Assembly: GCA_013399895.1 (NCBI GenBank)
Contig: VXBA01010948.1
Span: forward strand, 375,483-439,482
Direction: 5' to 3'
Source: Serilophus lunatus
Taxonomy: Eukaryota > Chordata > Aves > Passeriformes > Eurylaimidae
Length of the DNA stretch: 64,000 bases
The notes below the pieces were generated by a model. The model worked only from the letters and a program-made list of their open reading frames with translations, was not told the origin of the DNA and did not search any database. The translations under genes and the position numbers were made by a program. This document shows, piece after piece, positions 14,465-26,817 of the stretch (position 1 is the stretch's first letter; every line of letters begins with the position of its first letter).

Positions 14465-17216
14465 ATTTTGAGGTGAGCCTTTCAATTTACAATAGTAGCA
14501 GCTCCTCTATAATGTATGCACACTTGTCTCCCTGACACACAGAGATGCTTATAAAATAGGAGAAACTATTTTATGTATGTTTGAAGATTTGTAAAGCTAG
14601 ATCATTTTGCATTTTCTACCCTACTGAGCTAAGAAATTAACAGTAAAACTTCATCTTGTCCTCGAGGAAACCTGATTTAGTCAAAGACATGATCTCAGGA
14701 AGTAGTTTCAGAATCAGCTATTTATTTTATTTTAATAAAACCATTCTTCCAGCAGACAGTGAAGTGAAGTGAAGAAATAATCGACCATGCTAAGATTTCC
14801 TGAGCCAATATTTCTCCCTTAAATGCTTTCTGTGTATGTTGAAGTGCACTGCTGCTCTGCTAAATAAGCTGCTGTAGAATGGAAAGCAACTAATTTGTGC
14901 TCCCTGGGTGTTGGGCAGCTAAGTTAACTCTTGCTGGCACATAAACTGAAAATAGAAAAAGATGGCACAGTTTTTACACTGATAAGATTTCTATAACATT
15001 TATTAAATCAACAGTAGAGAAACAATTTTTTATTCCTACTTATCTGCCCTATCAGGAATGAACATGGGTTGTGTTGCCTTTAATCCAAAGCTAGCAGGAG
15101 TTGTTGGGGGTCATCTTGTGTGATGATTTATCTGAGAGTTGGCTCCCTAAAGATGTGCCCTTATCTGCTTGGCAATACAACTTCTCCTTCCCTCACCCTT
15201 GTCCAGTAGGAAGCACTATCCATTTGGAACTAAAGACAAACAAAAGACTTCTGGGCTGGACAGCTGTACATGTCACAGAAACCACATGAGAGAGACCATT
15301 GGGAGGGGCTCACTCTCTTGCTCTTGCATAGATGGAGGCACATAGGCAATGGCTTAGGTGAGTTATCTAACTTGTCAGCAAGAGTAGCGTTATAGGTGCT
15401 ATTTTTCAGCAGGTGACAGGCTGTGCTTATCTCCACATGAATTGGTACAAGCAGAACACTCCCTCTGGGTAATTTTCATATCCATCAAAAGCATTCTTGT
15501 AATATGCACAAGCTGGTGACAACATCCTAATCGCAACATTAAAGAGGGTTACCATTTTCAGCCCAGTCAGCTGAAGAATGCTTCCACATCCTTCCAGGGA
15601 CTGGAATACTGTTTCAGTTTGTATGGGCTTAATGCACAAATATAATATTAAAACACACCAGAAAGCATAAGTGAAATCAACTTCTTTTAAGAGAACTGAG
15701 GAGTCAAATATAACTTTCTGTGTCTGAGATTGCTAATGCTTCTTCCACAGTTTTTTTAATGAAAATCAATTGACAAATTCAAGAGTTTGGAATATTTTCC
15801 TTTTAGAGAATTCTCAGCTGTATAACCAGTGTGGATCCATTGTGTTCATGGTTAGTACTGTACATACAGATGTCAATTTTTTCAGATTCACGCCTGAAAT
15901 TGCTAAACAACATTCTTTGCAGAGATGTAGCTTACATCTAATCAGAAATCAAATAATTTTTTTCTCTAACACAGGTTTTATGTAACCAAAGACTAAAAGA
16001 TTACAGTACTAGATAAAAAAAAAAGCTTTCCAAAGGCATAAATGTAGAGTAGAAGCACAAAGCAAAAGAGGTTGACTGCTCTAAAAGTAAAGTTTATTAG
16101 GAAATAAACAGAAATGAGTGATCAACCCGACAGTAAAGGAAGATACAAGAATGTTTAGGGGCACTGGAAAAGTTAGAAGCCCCTGCTCACATTAATCTTT
16201 GGCATTTCACTCATCCCATATAAGGGGGATAGAGAAAATCCTTAGGGGTTTTAACTATTTTCATTGTATTTATTTTAATTAATTTCAAATTAATACAAAC
16301 GGTGAAAGATTTAGGAGGCTGCAACATCTTGTCTCCTCTGCTGCTTCATATCATCTGGTGGCCCTGTCTGCACCCCTCCTGGGCAGATACCACTTGCTTT
16401 GATATTGACACAGTTCAGGCTCAATCCAGTCCTCAAAGAAAATTTGGCATGAAAATCCCTCAATCCCCTTTACGCTCTGAGCCCAGGGCATGCACACACT
16501 TCCAAAGGACTGCACAATTCAATGGGTATTAATTTGTACTTCATAAAATTAACAGCCTTTACAGAAAATAGGGTTTGGAGTAACATTTTTGCCACAGGAT
16601 CACTCAAAGCCTGGTAGATGAAACAACAGCCATGATATCAGTTCTGACCCCTTTCATACCCCTGGCATTATTTGCTCCATTTTCTAAACTAAGTTTATTA
16701 TACTGAATACTAAGAAGCAGGAGAAAAGCAGATGAGAAAGACTATATTGCTTATTTTAGATAATCTCTGTCCTAAACTGTTCTGCACTGGCTGCCATTTA
16801 CTTAGTACACAGTTTACTCTGTTTATTTACTATTCCAGCTTGTTAAAAGGGATGATCCAGGTCAAAACAAAATACAAAAATTCTTCAGGTTCACTCTTAA
16901 TGGCATTTTCTCTGTAGCAGGGAAACCAGCCCCTTCTTTATGCGATGTACAGTCATCCTCTATTCACCTACTATTATTAATATTTTCATATTTGAGAATA
17001 TTTAATAAATACATACTCATATTTAACACTTACTAATTTTCTAATAAATCACACTGGGAAATCGAGATACCAAACCAAAGTGAGTGGCACAAAAGAGATC
17101 AGAGAGTGCTGGGCAGGTTTCATTAGCCCCAAATTAGACAGAAACTCCTGTCTGGACAATCACGGATTACACCTATTTGCTATCCCTCCAGAAAGAAGGC
17201 CATTTTTTTGACTTAC

Positions 17217-17423
17217 GGTTAGTTGTCCTGCTTTGATCACTCTGAGCACTGTCGTTTGACTGGTTGCTGGAGACAGAGGATACGCTTGAGCTCCTGACAA
17301 AACCAAATGCGGCCAGCTTAGCTGCTGGCAACCGTGAATAACCTGGGGGACGAAGTCCAGACTGGCAGGGCTTGGGGAGATTTGATTTTGCAGCACTTGG
17401 ACATGATCCTTTCTTAAGATCAA
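17217..17423 (-). CDS. MTUS2: MTUS2 third recognised coding exon
   Basis: This 207-nt exon follows a pyrimidine-rich acceptor ending CTTCTTTCAG (AG at 17425-17424). It ends at AACC|GTAAGT (GT at 17216-17215), an acceptable donor with an unusual C at -1. It begins with the last two bases of a codon (TT), carries 68 full codons and ends with one base of the next. The peptide includes DLKKGS, AAKSNLPK, GLRPPGYSRLPAAKL and AFGFVRSSSVSSVSS. It matches the basic, Ser-rich segment of human MTUS2 that precedes the C-terminal coiled coil, with an insertion of about three residues (PCQ) relative to human. Joined to the 26643 exon it keeps frame through a GTT codon. Human MTUS2 has about 23 extra residues at this junction that are not accounted for here. 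Confidence 0.94.
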
Positions 17424-20400
17424 CTGAAAGAAGGAAAAAGAAATATTTTTTTTTAATAAACTAAACTGAGAGATAATGACCGTTACCTGTTTTATCCAGC
17501 TACATAAGGGCAGTATTAAGACTGAATACAAGTTTTAATGGCTGGTCAAAATGCAGTGATGTCTTCGCTGCACTAAAAAGATGTTCAGTGGAAAAATTAC
17601 AGATCACAATAATTTTTAAAACACGGAATGTGCCAAGTACCCATGAGGCATAACTCAAATTTCCAGCAAAGTAATATAGTTCAATGCTGCTAAGAATTTC
17701 TTTTAATGTTATCTTCTTTAATGCTGTATGACTTTCTAATTTTACATTTGTTATGTGACAATTAAAAAAACCTTATACACAGAGACAAACGCACTGTGTA
17801 TAACCTCCAATTCTGGAAACTATTGTAGACCGCCAACATCTTCTTCAAGGACACAGGGCTTCTTTGTGTTCCATCAAAGAAAACACTTATTTGAAGTTTT
17901 TCTTTCAAATTTTGCTAAAAGCAAATTCCTTTTTCTTGCACCAAGTCTGGGAACAAGGATGTAACCTGTAAAGTACTTTTTTAGCATACTGCCAGCCATT
18001 CCTACTGATGGACTTCTCCCTGCTAAGCCACGATTCTATGTGGATGGCATCAACTAAGTCAGACAACTGCCAATAGCAGGTTTATAACACATTGTGTTAA
18101 CTACTACATGGTCATCCAACTTCAGCATCTGTCCTAACCTGGATTCTACTGCTCTTGTTTAGGCAAACCTCCCTAGGCAAATCCAGAACATAGCTTCATA
18201 TATGTTCCACATTATCATCACGGGCCAAAGGTCCATGAATATGGCAGGATTGTCTTCAAGACCAAGGACCAAAGATTAAAGTTTGCTTTTGATTGGAAGG
18301 TCTGGGTACCAAGTGAATCTAAAGCTCAGCTGTACACAAATTGAGATAGTTTTCCTTTGTAGATTTGACGATATCAGATTCTTGTTCCTTGTGGAATCCA
18401 GAGCAGAAAAAACCCATGTATTTTAAAAAAAAATATTAGCAACATTCTCCAAAAACTGATGCTTGAGTGTTTAATCAGTCATCAGAACCAGTGGGATAGG
18501 AAACAAGGCAGCATTAATCACCATCAACATATTCTTCCAGAAAAGGCCATAAAGTCACCCTTTTTCCATTCTTACTCTGAGAACTTTATTTGTACACTAG
18601 CCTGACACATACTTCAAAGGAAGAAATGAACATTGATAATATAAAGAAAAATACAAATTAACTGCACAGTAAGAATATGGTCTTCATATTATTACAGTAT
18701 TTAATTCTTTTGTAAACTATGTAGGTCATAGCCTTATTAATTTTAATGAAGCATTACACTTTGAGGAGACTTTAGAGAAAACAAGACTAACTCCTTTGAG
18801 CAGAAAAATGTTATGGGGATTTTCAAAGATAGTTGTATACCTCATCACAATACTAATGCTAAGCTTTGCTTAATGAAACTAAGCCTTTTCTTTTGAAATA
18901 GAAATATATGTAACATCAAGCTAAAAAGAATTTCGTTATCCTATAAAGACATAAAAAAATGCTCCTTGTTAACAAACAAAACAATTTATGTACTCTAGGC
19001 TCTTAAAAATGCATTTTTGTACCCACTTTTCCCAAGCAAACCCCTTTACTAAAACTCAAGGAGATGGATGCCTGATTATGGCACCTTTACCAACCCAGAG
19101 AAGTACATGCTGTGCAGAATAACCCAAACAAAAATAACAAATACCTATAGTGTGTAATAAAACACTGCTAAAATCCTCATTTACTTTGCTGGCACAAACA
19201 GAGGCAATTTTGGACTCTGATTCTGAATCTGGCTTCATTTGGATGATGCTAAGGCAGGCTCAGAAGCGGATGAAGGGCAATGTAGGCACATTAGCACAGA
19301 GATAAGCAGTGGTGGTCACCATCAATTTACTGCCAGGCTTGCGCAGCATTGCTTTGACAGTGGACTAGTACAGCTGGTTTATGGCTATCCACATAGCACC
19401 CTCAAGCCAGACTTCTTCCCTCCCCACTGCAAAATATTTCATGTGTCACATCAGGGACAGGGCAAAGCCCAGGTAGCCTCCTGATCTGAGGCCAAGACAA
19501 ATACTCTTGGCAAATAGCTGCAGGAACAAGGAACCCACACAGGCCAGTGGCAGGAGGGAGAAGATGTAAGACTGTCTCTTGTGAGTTTTATAGTTTTTAA
19601 AAAATGCACCAACACTCCTGGACTACTTAAGAATCTCTGAAAATTGAGATGGAGAGAGAGATTGTTCTATTTTAGAGCAAAAAAACCTACAAATATCACA
19701 GATTTCTTGCAGCAAAATAGGGGAAATTCCACTGGGACAGCGAAGTAAAGTGCTTAGAAATGGCTTTATTCAAAAAGCATTTCAGACGTGCTTGCCCTAG
19801 GATGGTGAGGGTCACCTGATCCTCCCACATCCCCAGCTCAACCACAGGGATGCCCACACCAGCTCCCCAAACTGACTATTCTCTTCACCACTGTGCAATC
19901 AGGGACATGTAGTCTGCAACACACGAAGCTTCATGAGCATCACTGAAGAATTTCCTTAAAACCAAAAGGGTTTTGGTGACAAGTTGCCTAGCCATCATCT
20001 TTACCTTTTCTTTAATGTCATTCTCCCAGACTCAGGCAGAGGGTTCAATGCTTTTTTCTCATACTTTCATGTGTATGCTTCTAGTTTATGACTTCAATTC
20101 AAATTCCCCCTGAACTAACAATATTTTGCATCTTGAACTCATCATCATCCTTAAATTATTTTTCACTTCTCCTCTTTGTAATCCAGTACTTCTGTACCAT
20201 GAGGACCTGGGGGCAGGACATTATCCTCATTAGGGATGCATTCAAATCCTGAAAGCTAAGTAATTTTGTGTCTTCTTTCTCATTAAAATACATGAGACAT
20301 CAGTCTATTGTACGTATTTTCTGTTCTAAGTATCAAGTCTTAAAATGGATGTCCTTTATTTCTCTTTTTTAAAAGTATAGAGGTACTTCTGCAAACAAGG

Positions 20401-20877
20401 TCTGGGAATTCAAAACAGAAGTTATTTTAATAAGCAGCTTTCATTTTAATAAAAATCTTCCAAAATAAGCTTAAAAAATGGCAAAAACTTGTTCAAATTG
20501 TCTCACTGCCTGAAGCTAATTATAAAATTAAGTATTGTCTGTATGCACACAAGTGATTTTCTATGATACTTCAAGATGATCCCATCCAGAAACATGAAAC
20601 CATTTTGAGGTAGGGACTGATTGACACAAACTAGGTGTGCCTGGGGAGACTTCAGAAAAGCCTGAGCTACACTTCTTGTGCATTCCCATTGCACACAAAT
20701 CAGATCTTCATGTATGTGTAAGAAGCAACTTTCATGTGACTTCTCTGTGAAATGTGATATATGTTTTAGCTGAAAGGAATGAAAAATTATAGAAAGGAAT
20801 TAAACTTCAACTCCACTGTTCAGGGATCCTTGGCAAGCCTTTGTTATCTTGTGGTAGGATTTTTGGCTTTGCTTTCC

Positions 20878-20890
20878 TTTTTTTTTTTTT
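20878..20890. repeat. T13 homopolymer
   Basis: Thirteen T lie in the 9.2 kb MTUS2 intron. On the coding strand this is an A-run, so it is not a pyrimidine tract for MTUS2 splicing. Confidence 0.85.
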
Positions 20891-21465
20891 AAATAGCATT
20901 TTTGCTAAAACTTTAATCATTGGATGTCATTTTCTCTCACTTTCTGATGCTCTGAACATCACTATTCTCAGTTCATATTGGGAAATCTGGGGCAGGTCAC
21001 TGCAGAGATAACAGAGAAATAATACAAGCAGAATTAACCCAATCATTGGTATCTCTATACATTAAAGCCAATTGCACAAGTGAGGAACCCGTTCTGTTGC
21101 CACTACCTTTGTGGTTTCTCTGTATAGACATAACAACTTCTCTTTGAACAAGAACTGAGGAAAGGAGCTTGAAAGCAGAGATTCAACAATTTACACCTTA
21201 ACAGCAGTGAGCAAGTTGTGTCCAGCTACCCTGTTAGTCTCTCATTCAAATACTGTCAAGCCTGGGACAGTTCAGTTCCAAAGGCAAAACATTTGTCACA
21301 TCAATAAATTTCCGATGGGCCAGTCCACCATGGTAGCAATGCTCATTTCCTCATGATTCAGATTTAAAAGCTCCAAAAAGCTGTTCTGTGCCTTCCCAAC
21401 TCCTAGGCAAACCAAGGCTAGTCAGCACACTCTCAACGCCCCAAAAATTTGTCATCCCACAATTC

Positions 21466-21511
21466 ATTCAAACTGTAAATGTCAGCTAATTCAAACTGTA
21501 AATTACAGCTA
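21466..21511. repeat. Tandem duplication, 2 x 23 bp
   Basis: ATTCAAACTGTAAATGTCAG-CTA is repeated head to tail at 21466-21488 and 21489-21511 with two adjacent differences (TG versus TA within the GTAAAT(T/G)(A/T)CAG part). It is intronic and has no recognised function. Confidence 0.85.
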
Positions 21512-24299
21512 ATGTGTAAAGCAGGAGCATCCCTCAGAAACTTGTGGCACAGGAATTGTCAGTGACTCGGACTCACTCACTGGATTTTCCACTGAAGGCC
21601 CAGAGCAGTAAGAACACTTCTCTGTGCACTGGAGCCGCATCTCATCTGCCCAGCTGCTGCTCAGAAGCACTGTGGATACCCAGACAGCACTGACACTTGG
21701 GAGCAGGTAGGGTATGAAGTGTTTGCCTGCTGCTACACTCTGATTGTTACAGATACTGTTCTTATGAATGACAGTGTCGTACCAGTCATATAGACAACCC
21801 TTCTCATACGACGTGTTTTAGTTCTTTGAAGATGCAGTAATTGCTGGGAGCAGAGAGGTGGCAGATGGCTATGTCTCAAGTAAGATGACAAGGTCCTTAA
21901 AAAAGCTCATGAAGAAGTGTGTGTGTGCCTTTGAAACACTTAATTTTTCTTTATGAAACACGGTGAGACTTTCTCTCAAAGGAAGTAGAGATTGCCAACT
22001 GAAAACTCTGCAGATTAGTGGAGGACAGAGAACATTTTCCTCTCTGAACTCTCTCCTTGTCACATCTTTCCTTAAATCATTAAGAAGCTTGCCAGTTCAT
22101 ATTCAAGTACCTCAAACTGCAAATTTAGAAACCAAGTGCACAGCTGGAGTATCAGTAAGGCAACATTTGACAAAGCAACCTCAAAACTCCTTTTCTATCA
22201 TGAAATCTCTTTTGCATGTTCAATTTTTAGGTATTCCTGAGAATAAACAAGAAAACAAAGCTTTCCTACTGGGAGAAAGCTGTAGACATGTTGTAGCATT
22301 CATGATGAAATACATTATACATATGCAAAGACACAAGTAAGTGTATATATTTCTGCTTGTCTGAGTAACAAGAAACATCACTGTCCTGATTTATGTGTAA
22401 ATTCTATCTTTAAAAAAAGTTGACTTGGTTATAAATAAGAGGAGCAGCTAGACCCTCAGGACTGAAAATTTAATACACAGGAGGTGATAAGGAAATAACA
22501 TTTCATTAACTCACTCTTTGAGAAAAAAATACCATAAACACTACTGAAAAATGTAGAATTAAGTTAAATTAACAGACATAATTAAAGTTTTAACTATGAG
22601 ATCTCTGTTATACTTTTCAAAATCAGACATTAATCCCATCAAAATAATCAGCTAATGAATGCAAATCCCAACATGCTTGCTTCAAGAAGTCTTTATAACC
22701 AAGAAAAACATATTAATATTCTACATGTTATAGACACAGTATCCTTCAATGCTTGTTTTTAATTACAAGTTTTCCATAGAAAGAGCAGAGTCAATTTACA
22801 TAAACGACGTTAAGCTTTTGGAGATTCTATTGCACCTACAAGTACATCACAATTCAATGACTTCCTATCTTACCTACACTGCAAAATACTTTTTCTTACA
22901 GTCAGGCTGATTGTCGGGCAGAGCATCATCTAAAGAGGAGAGAGCACTGTTTAATAAGGAACTGGCATCCAATGCCACCCCAAGTCTTACTTCCTACAGA
23001 TGAAGAAGGATCACTACTCCAATCACATTTTAGGTATCACACTTACAGATCACACTTGAGGGAATGCTCATTATTATTTTACTTTCTCCATTACATAACG
23101 TAAAACTAAAAAACCTTTAATATACTCATAGTACTTGCAGTCTATCACAGATGTTCAGGGATTTAATTACCAATTACTTTAGAATCAGTTTTATGACTAT
23201 CATACATGGGCCAAATCACTCAGCTGATCAGTGCTGCTTAACCAGACTGCTATATTATGAATGGTATGGCAAAGGGGAATAAAATCATCATTATGAGGCA
23301 CTGCTGCTGTCTTCGATACTGTGCCACAGTGATTTCAGTTTAAAAGCCTCCATGTCACCTCATACTTTGTCATGGCGCGGCTAGATCCTTCTGTTTCCAT
23401 TACCTCAGGGCAGGACTGAAATCACTAGGATTGGAAACTGGATTAAAAGCTCAGGATCAAGCTGCAAGAGATGCTGATTAGCAATCTTGAAGACAGGCCC
23501 GGTGTCTTAAGGCAAAAATACCCTCTTAAGATCCTAGCTGCTTTTGCTGCAGTCACCCAAGCACTCAAACCCCACAATATCCATGGGAAAGTCTTACTGG
23601 CTCTGCTTCCAGTATGCTGACCATATGTTCATGCATTTCATTTTCTTATGCTTGTAAATATGAGTGTGTCAAAGCTGAGTTTAATTTTGTTTTTCACATC
23701 ACATATTGCATCAAAACTAGTTAACACAGACCAAACTGTAATACTACAACAAACTACCAAATTAAAGGAAACTAGTTGAAAATGGTGTCAGGTAACCCAA
23801 CTGGCTAAAGGTGCCTGGCCCTAATCTGAGCCCCTCCAGTCAGCATCCTAACTGCTCTTTCATGCCAGGGTTTGCTGCCCGATTCATCCCCTTAGTGGCA
23901 ATCAGGGACCCATCTCTGATCTGTGTTTGTGCACTGCCATGGACACAGACACAGGAAGCGGTTCTCTGCTGCCTTTGCACTCCTGTACAAGTCTTGTCCT
24001 ATCTTCTGTCACTTCAGCCTCTTTCATGTACAATTAATTCTTCTTAAAAGGAAATATTAAAGACAAAAAGAGTGGTAAGCTGACCTCTGAAGTTACATGT
24101 TGCTGAGAGAAAACTTAAGTCATTTGAGGCATACAAGGGAAAAGGGTTTGGTCAAGGAAAAGGTGATTATAAATCAATCTTAAATTGGGAAATAAATGCC
24201 AAAAATAAGAGAATGTAAAGAAATCAAAATAAGATATCAGAAATACAGGAAAGATAAATAAGAAGAGGCACTGAACCAACAGAGAGCAATGATAAGTAG

Positions 24300-25060
24300 T
24301 TCGCAACAGAACAAGATGTTGCAGAAAAATTAAACACGTTCATCTTGCAAGGAAAATGGAAGGCGAGATGCCAGAAGTGAAAAAACAATGTGTCCTGATC
24401 TGGACAGTGAAAAACTAGAGACATTAGCAACCTCTCCAGAACAAGACTTGGGTAATTTCAAATCAATAAAAACAGTCAGAGCCCAAACACCAGATGAGAC
24501 ACACTCTGGGATCCTGAAGGAGATGACAGACAGATTATTGGACTACTATGAGTTATCTTTAATAGCATTTTTGAAAGTGAGAAGTATCAATAGACCAGAG
24601 AGAAACAAGCAAAATAACAGTGGTAGAAAGGAAATTATGGAGACCTATGAATTAAATTTGACCTTCAAAACAGACAAGGTCCAAGAAATAATCAGTGATT
24701 AAAAAAAAGCCCAACAAAAAACTTTCTGAGAAATATGAAAACTTTAGGAGATATAAGTTTAGTGGAATAGAAGCAAACTAACAGCTAGTGCAATTTTCTT
24801 GTGTATCCTTCTCATGCACCAGCATTTTTAAAGGCAGTATTACAGACAATAAATAGGACTGATAGGCTGGTCCGGTTTAGATTTTAGAATGTCACATAAT
24901 ATAAGAAGACAGTAAATTAATATATAAAAAACAAGTTCCTATATGGCTTAAAGTTGGCTAAGGAAAAGTCATGTCTGCTATCATCAATGATGCAGGATAA
25001 TACAGATAATGGATGAATAAAAAATCAAGGCAATATTCATTTCTGAGGATCAGAAAAGAC
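24300..25060 (+). mobile_element. Ancient CR1-like reverse-transcriptase relic
   Basis: A 104-codon open frame (24388-24702) reads like the start of a CR1/L3-type RT domain. EKLETLATSPEQDL is followed by a degraded copy of the GPDGIHP-type block (TPDETHSGILKEMTDRLLD). Just upstream, in another frame near 24310-24350, DVAEKLNTFI resembles the short helix that precedes this block in CR1 ORF2. Further right (24860-24990), GATTTTAGAATG and GGAAAAGTCATGTCTG resemble later RT segments. Divergence is much greater than in the 10.8-14.5 kb copy, so this is an older insertion. The limits are approximate. Confidence 0.65.
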
Positions 25061-26642
25061 AGTTAATTTGTTAATAGCTCCTGTTTGTATATTCCTATCA
25101 TATCTGTCTTCCAAACTGCTTCCTGTTATACAACAGCTTACCCTACTCATATCCTGAACTCGCAGCCTCTTGCAGCTTCATTTAAATGGAAATTATGATT
25201 CAATTACCATCTGCACCTGTATTCCCATGTTCACTGCTGACTGAACTCAAGTCACAGGGCTGAAATGACATTTACTACCTAGCCTGCAATCTTGGAAGGT
25301 CTCAGCAGTCACATACAGATGAGTTTGGTCAGCTTCTGCTTACAGTATCAACTTAGATAAAGTCCAGACACAGAATCAGATAGCTAAGGCACTGAGTTAC
25401 AGAGATTTGATTTTCTGATAAAGCCCGAATCCTGTCAACTAGTATTACAGAGTGAGACTGTCCTCTCAGGCTAAAGTCAAGACACTCTAAAGCATTTCCA
25501 TTTTAAATTTCTCCTGCTTCTAAGTATGGAGAAACAGACCTTGGGGAGAGAGGACAATAGTTTTCAAATACCTTTAAAGAGAAGAAGACTCCATGACCAC
25601 TCTAGATGGAAGAGGAAGAAAATTGCAAAAAAGGGGATTGGGCAAAACACTAGGGAAAAATTTAACTGGAAAGAAGGTAATGCATTGGAGCAATCCTGCT
25701 TTCAGAGGCTCCAGGACTTCATATTGAAGGTTTTTACCACTGATTTTTCATGAACAAGTTAAATAAGCGTGTGCCAGAAGGAATTCCATCCTGGGGCAAG
25801 AGGAGAAATCATATGACCCCAAGTCACTACTTCTCTTTAGCCCTTACAACTATTTTTAAAAATCTCTGCAGATTTGTAGGCTGTTTAACAGCTGCTACGT
25901 TTCACTTTGGAAATTACAGAATTTCAGTTTTCTCTAAACTTGCTGCTGTTTAAATATGCATTGTTAAAACCTCAAAGCTTTTCTAGGCTACCAAGAACTT
26001 TCCTGCAGAAGTAATTATTTTCCCTGTCTTGTGGCATTGTACACTTCTCCTTCCAACTCTTCACTTGCTTTTCCCTCTCCTGTAATTCTGCCCAGGGTCA
26101 TGCTGAGTTGGGCAGTAACTGGAAAGAAAAGGGTATTAGAAATCTTGTCTCCAAAGAGGTGTATACCAAGGCTTCAGAGAATCAAGATCTCTGCTGGCAC
26201 ATTTGAACACCGCCCAGATCTTCAGAGCACAACATGGTGAGAAATGTCAAATTCAGATTGATTGACAGGGTGCTTGTGATGGAAGAAAACATCCCATTAT
26301 TTTCTGCAGGACAAAAGCAATGATTTTTCAGGCATTTAAAAGGTGCAGAAAGGTAAAAAGGAGCACAGTGAGAATTATTACTGTGAAATATTCTCCCTCT
26401 ATAGCAATGACCTGCTAAACAACCTTTGCACAAGTCCTAGACTCCCTAGACAGCCTTGCTGTTGGAGCTTTGTGGTATCAGGCAAAGAAGCTGCATATTT
26501 TGTGATATTTCTGTCTGAAAAAGAGATCTTACTGGTGATCATAGTAAAAGGAAAGGAAAGAAAGTTCATACTTTACCTGAAGCATCAGGATGATAGATGC
26601 TGGGAGCATTTGCTATTTCTCCTTGCTGATGGAGACAGCTAC

Positions 26643-26817
26643 CTGAGGATCTTTGACTTGCAATGAGAATCCTGCTCTTTGCAGATGGCAACCTGGACAC
26701 TGCACCCAGTCCTAACTGTGGCTTGAGTATCATGGCCGACCGATAAAAACTTGGTGAGACCTCATAGTGAGTATATGGTGGAGGGCAAAATTCATCTTTT
26801 GCAGGCCTTTCCCCAAC
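26643..26817 (-). CDS. MTUS2: MTUS2 second coding exon
   Basis: This 175-nt exon is preceded by an acceptor ending in TTTTTCTGTAG (AG at 26819-26818) and followed by TCAG|GTAGCT (GT at 26642-26641). It starts in phase 0, matching the end of the 32082 exon, gives 58 complete codons (residues 760-817) and leaves one nucleotide (G) of a split codon. The translation contains DEFCPPPYTHYEV, SFYRSAMILKPQLGLG and RLPSAKSRILIASQRSS. These align almost without change to the human MTUS2 segment that directly follows KFLQE. It is too short and interrupted to appear as a long ORF, so it was found by homology and splice signals. The adjoining 5' intron is 26818-32081 (5264 nt). Confidence 0.95.

Larger units (their letters stand above)
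10850..14470 (+). mobile_element. Long, inactive CR1 LINE retrotransposon copy
   Basis: This is a non-LTR retrotransposon of the CR1 clade, whose complete members encode an ORF1 protein and an ORF2 endonuclease/reverse transcriptase. ORF1 (about 10.86-11.8 kb), the endonuclease (11.88-12.65 kb), RT (12.7-14.1 kb), the C-terminal region and an 8-bp tandem tail all occur in order on the plus strand. The copy is broken by stops, frameshifts and internal deletions, so it cannot move. The left limit is approximate: similarity to CR1 ORF1 is clear from about 10860, and the sequence at 10690-10850 may or may not belong. It lies in an MTUS2 intron, antisense to the gene. Confidence 0.92.
1..17216 (-). 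other. MTUS2: Partial MTUS2 intron downstream of the third exon
   Basis: The donor at 17216 opens an intron that appears to run off the left edge. I saw no minus-strand block resembling the next human segment or the C-terminal coiled coil. The interval 1-10849 is AT-rich with short random ORFs, a 17-bp-period duplication near 7392-7423 and one N at 5278. The CR1 copy occupies 10850-14470. 14471-17216 shows nothing recognisable. A small exon could have been missed by eye. Confidence 0.6.
17424..26642 (-). other. MTUS2: MTUS2 intron between second and third coding exons
   Basis: This 9.2 kb interval is flanked by GTAGCT and TTTCAG and is phase-compatible. It holds a decayed CR1-like reverse-transcriptase relic (24.3-25.06 kb), a 2 x 23 bp tandem duplication (21466-21511) and a 13-T run (20878-20890). 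An additional mini-exon of roughly 66-69 nt is expected from the human protein. I looked for it on the minus strand and did not find it. The rest contains nothing I can name. Confidence 0.75.

Noticed and set aside
17160..17531. 123-codon minus-strand ORF starting MYSVL
   Set aside because: It is a different frame of the real 17217-17423 exon and reads through both splice sites. The MTUS2 frame is the supported one.
21869..22340. 125-codon plus-strand ORF as a gene
   Set aside because: No recognisable domain, and it is intronic and antisense to MTUS2 with no promoter or poly(A) evidence.
23461..23530. Possible missing MTUS2 mini-exon on the minus strand (a PG..LDP-like reading)
   Set aside because: Only a few scattered residues agree, and the splice signals and phase do not fit.
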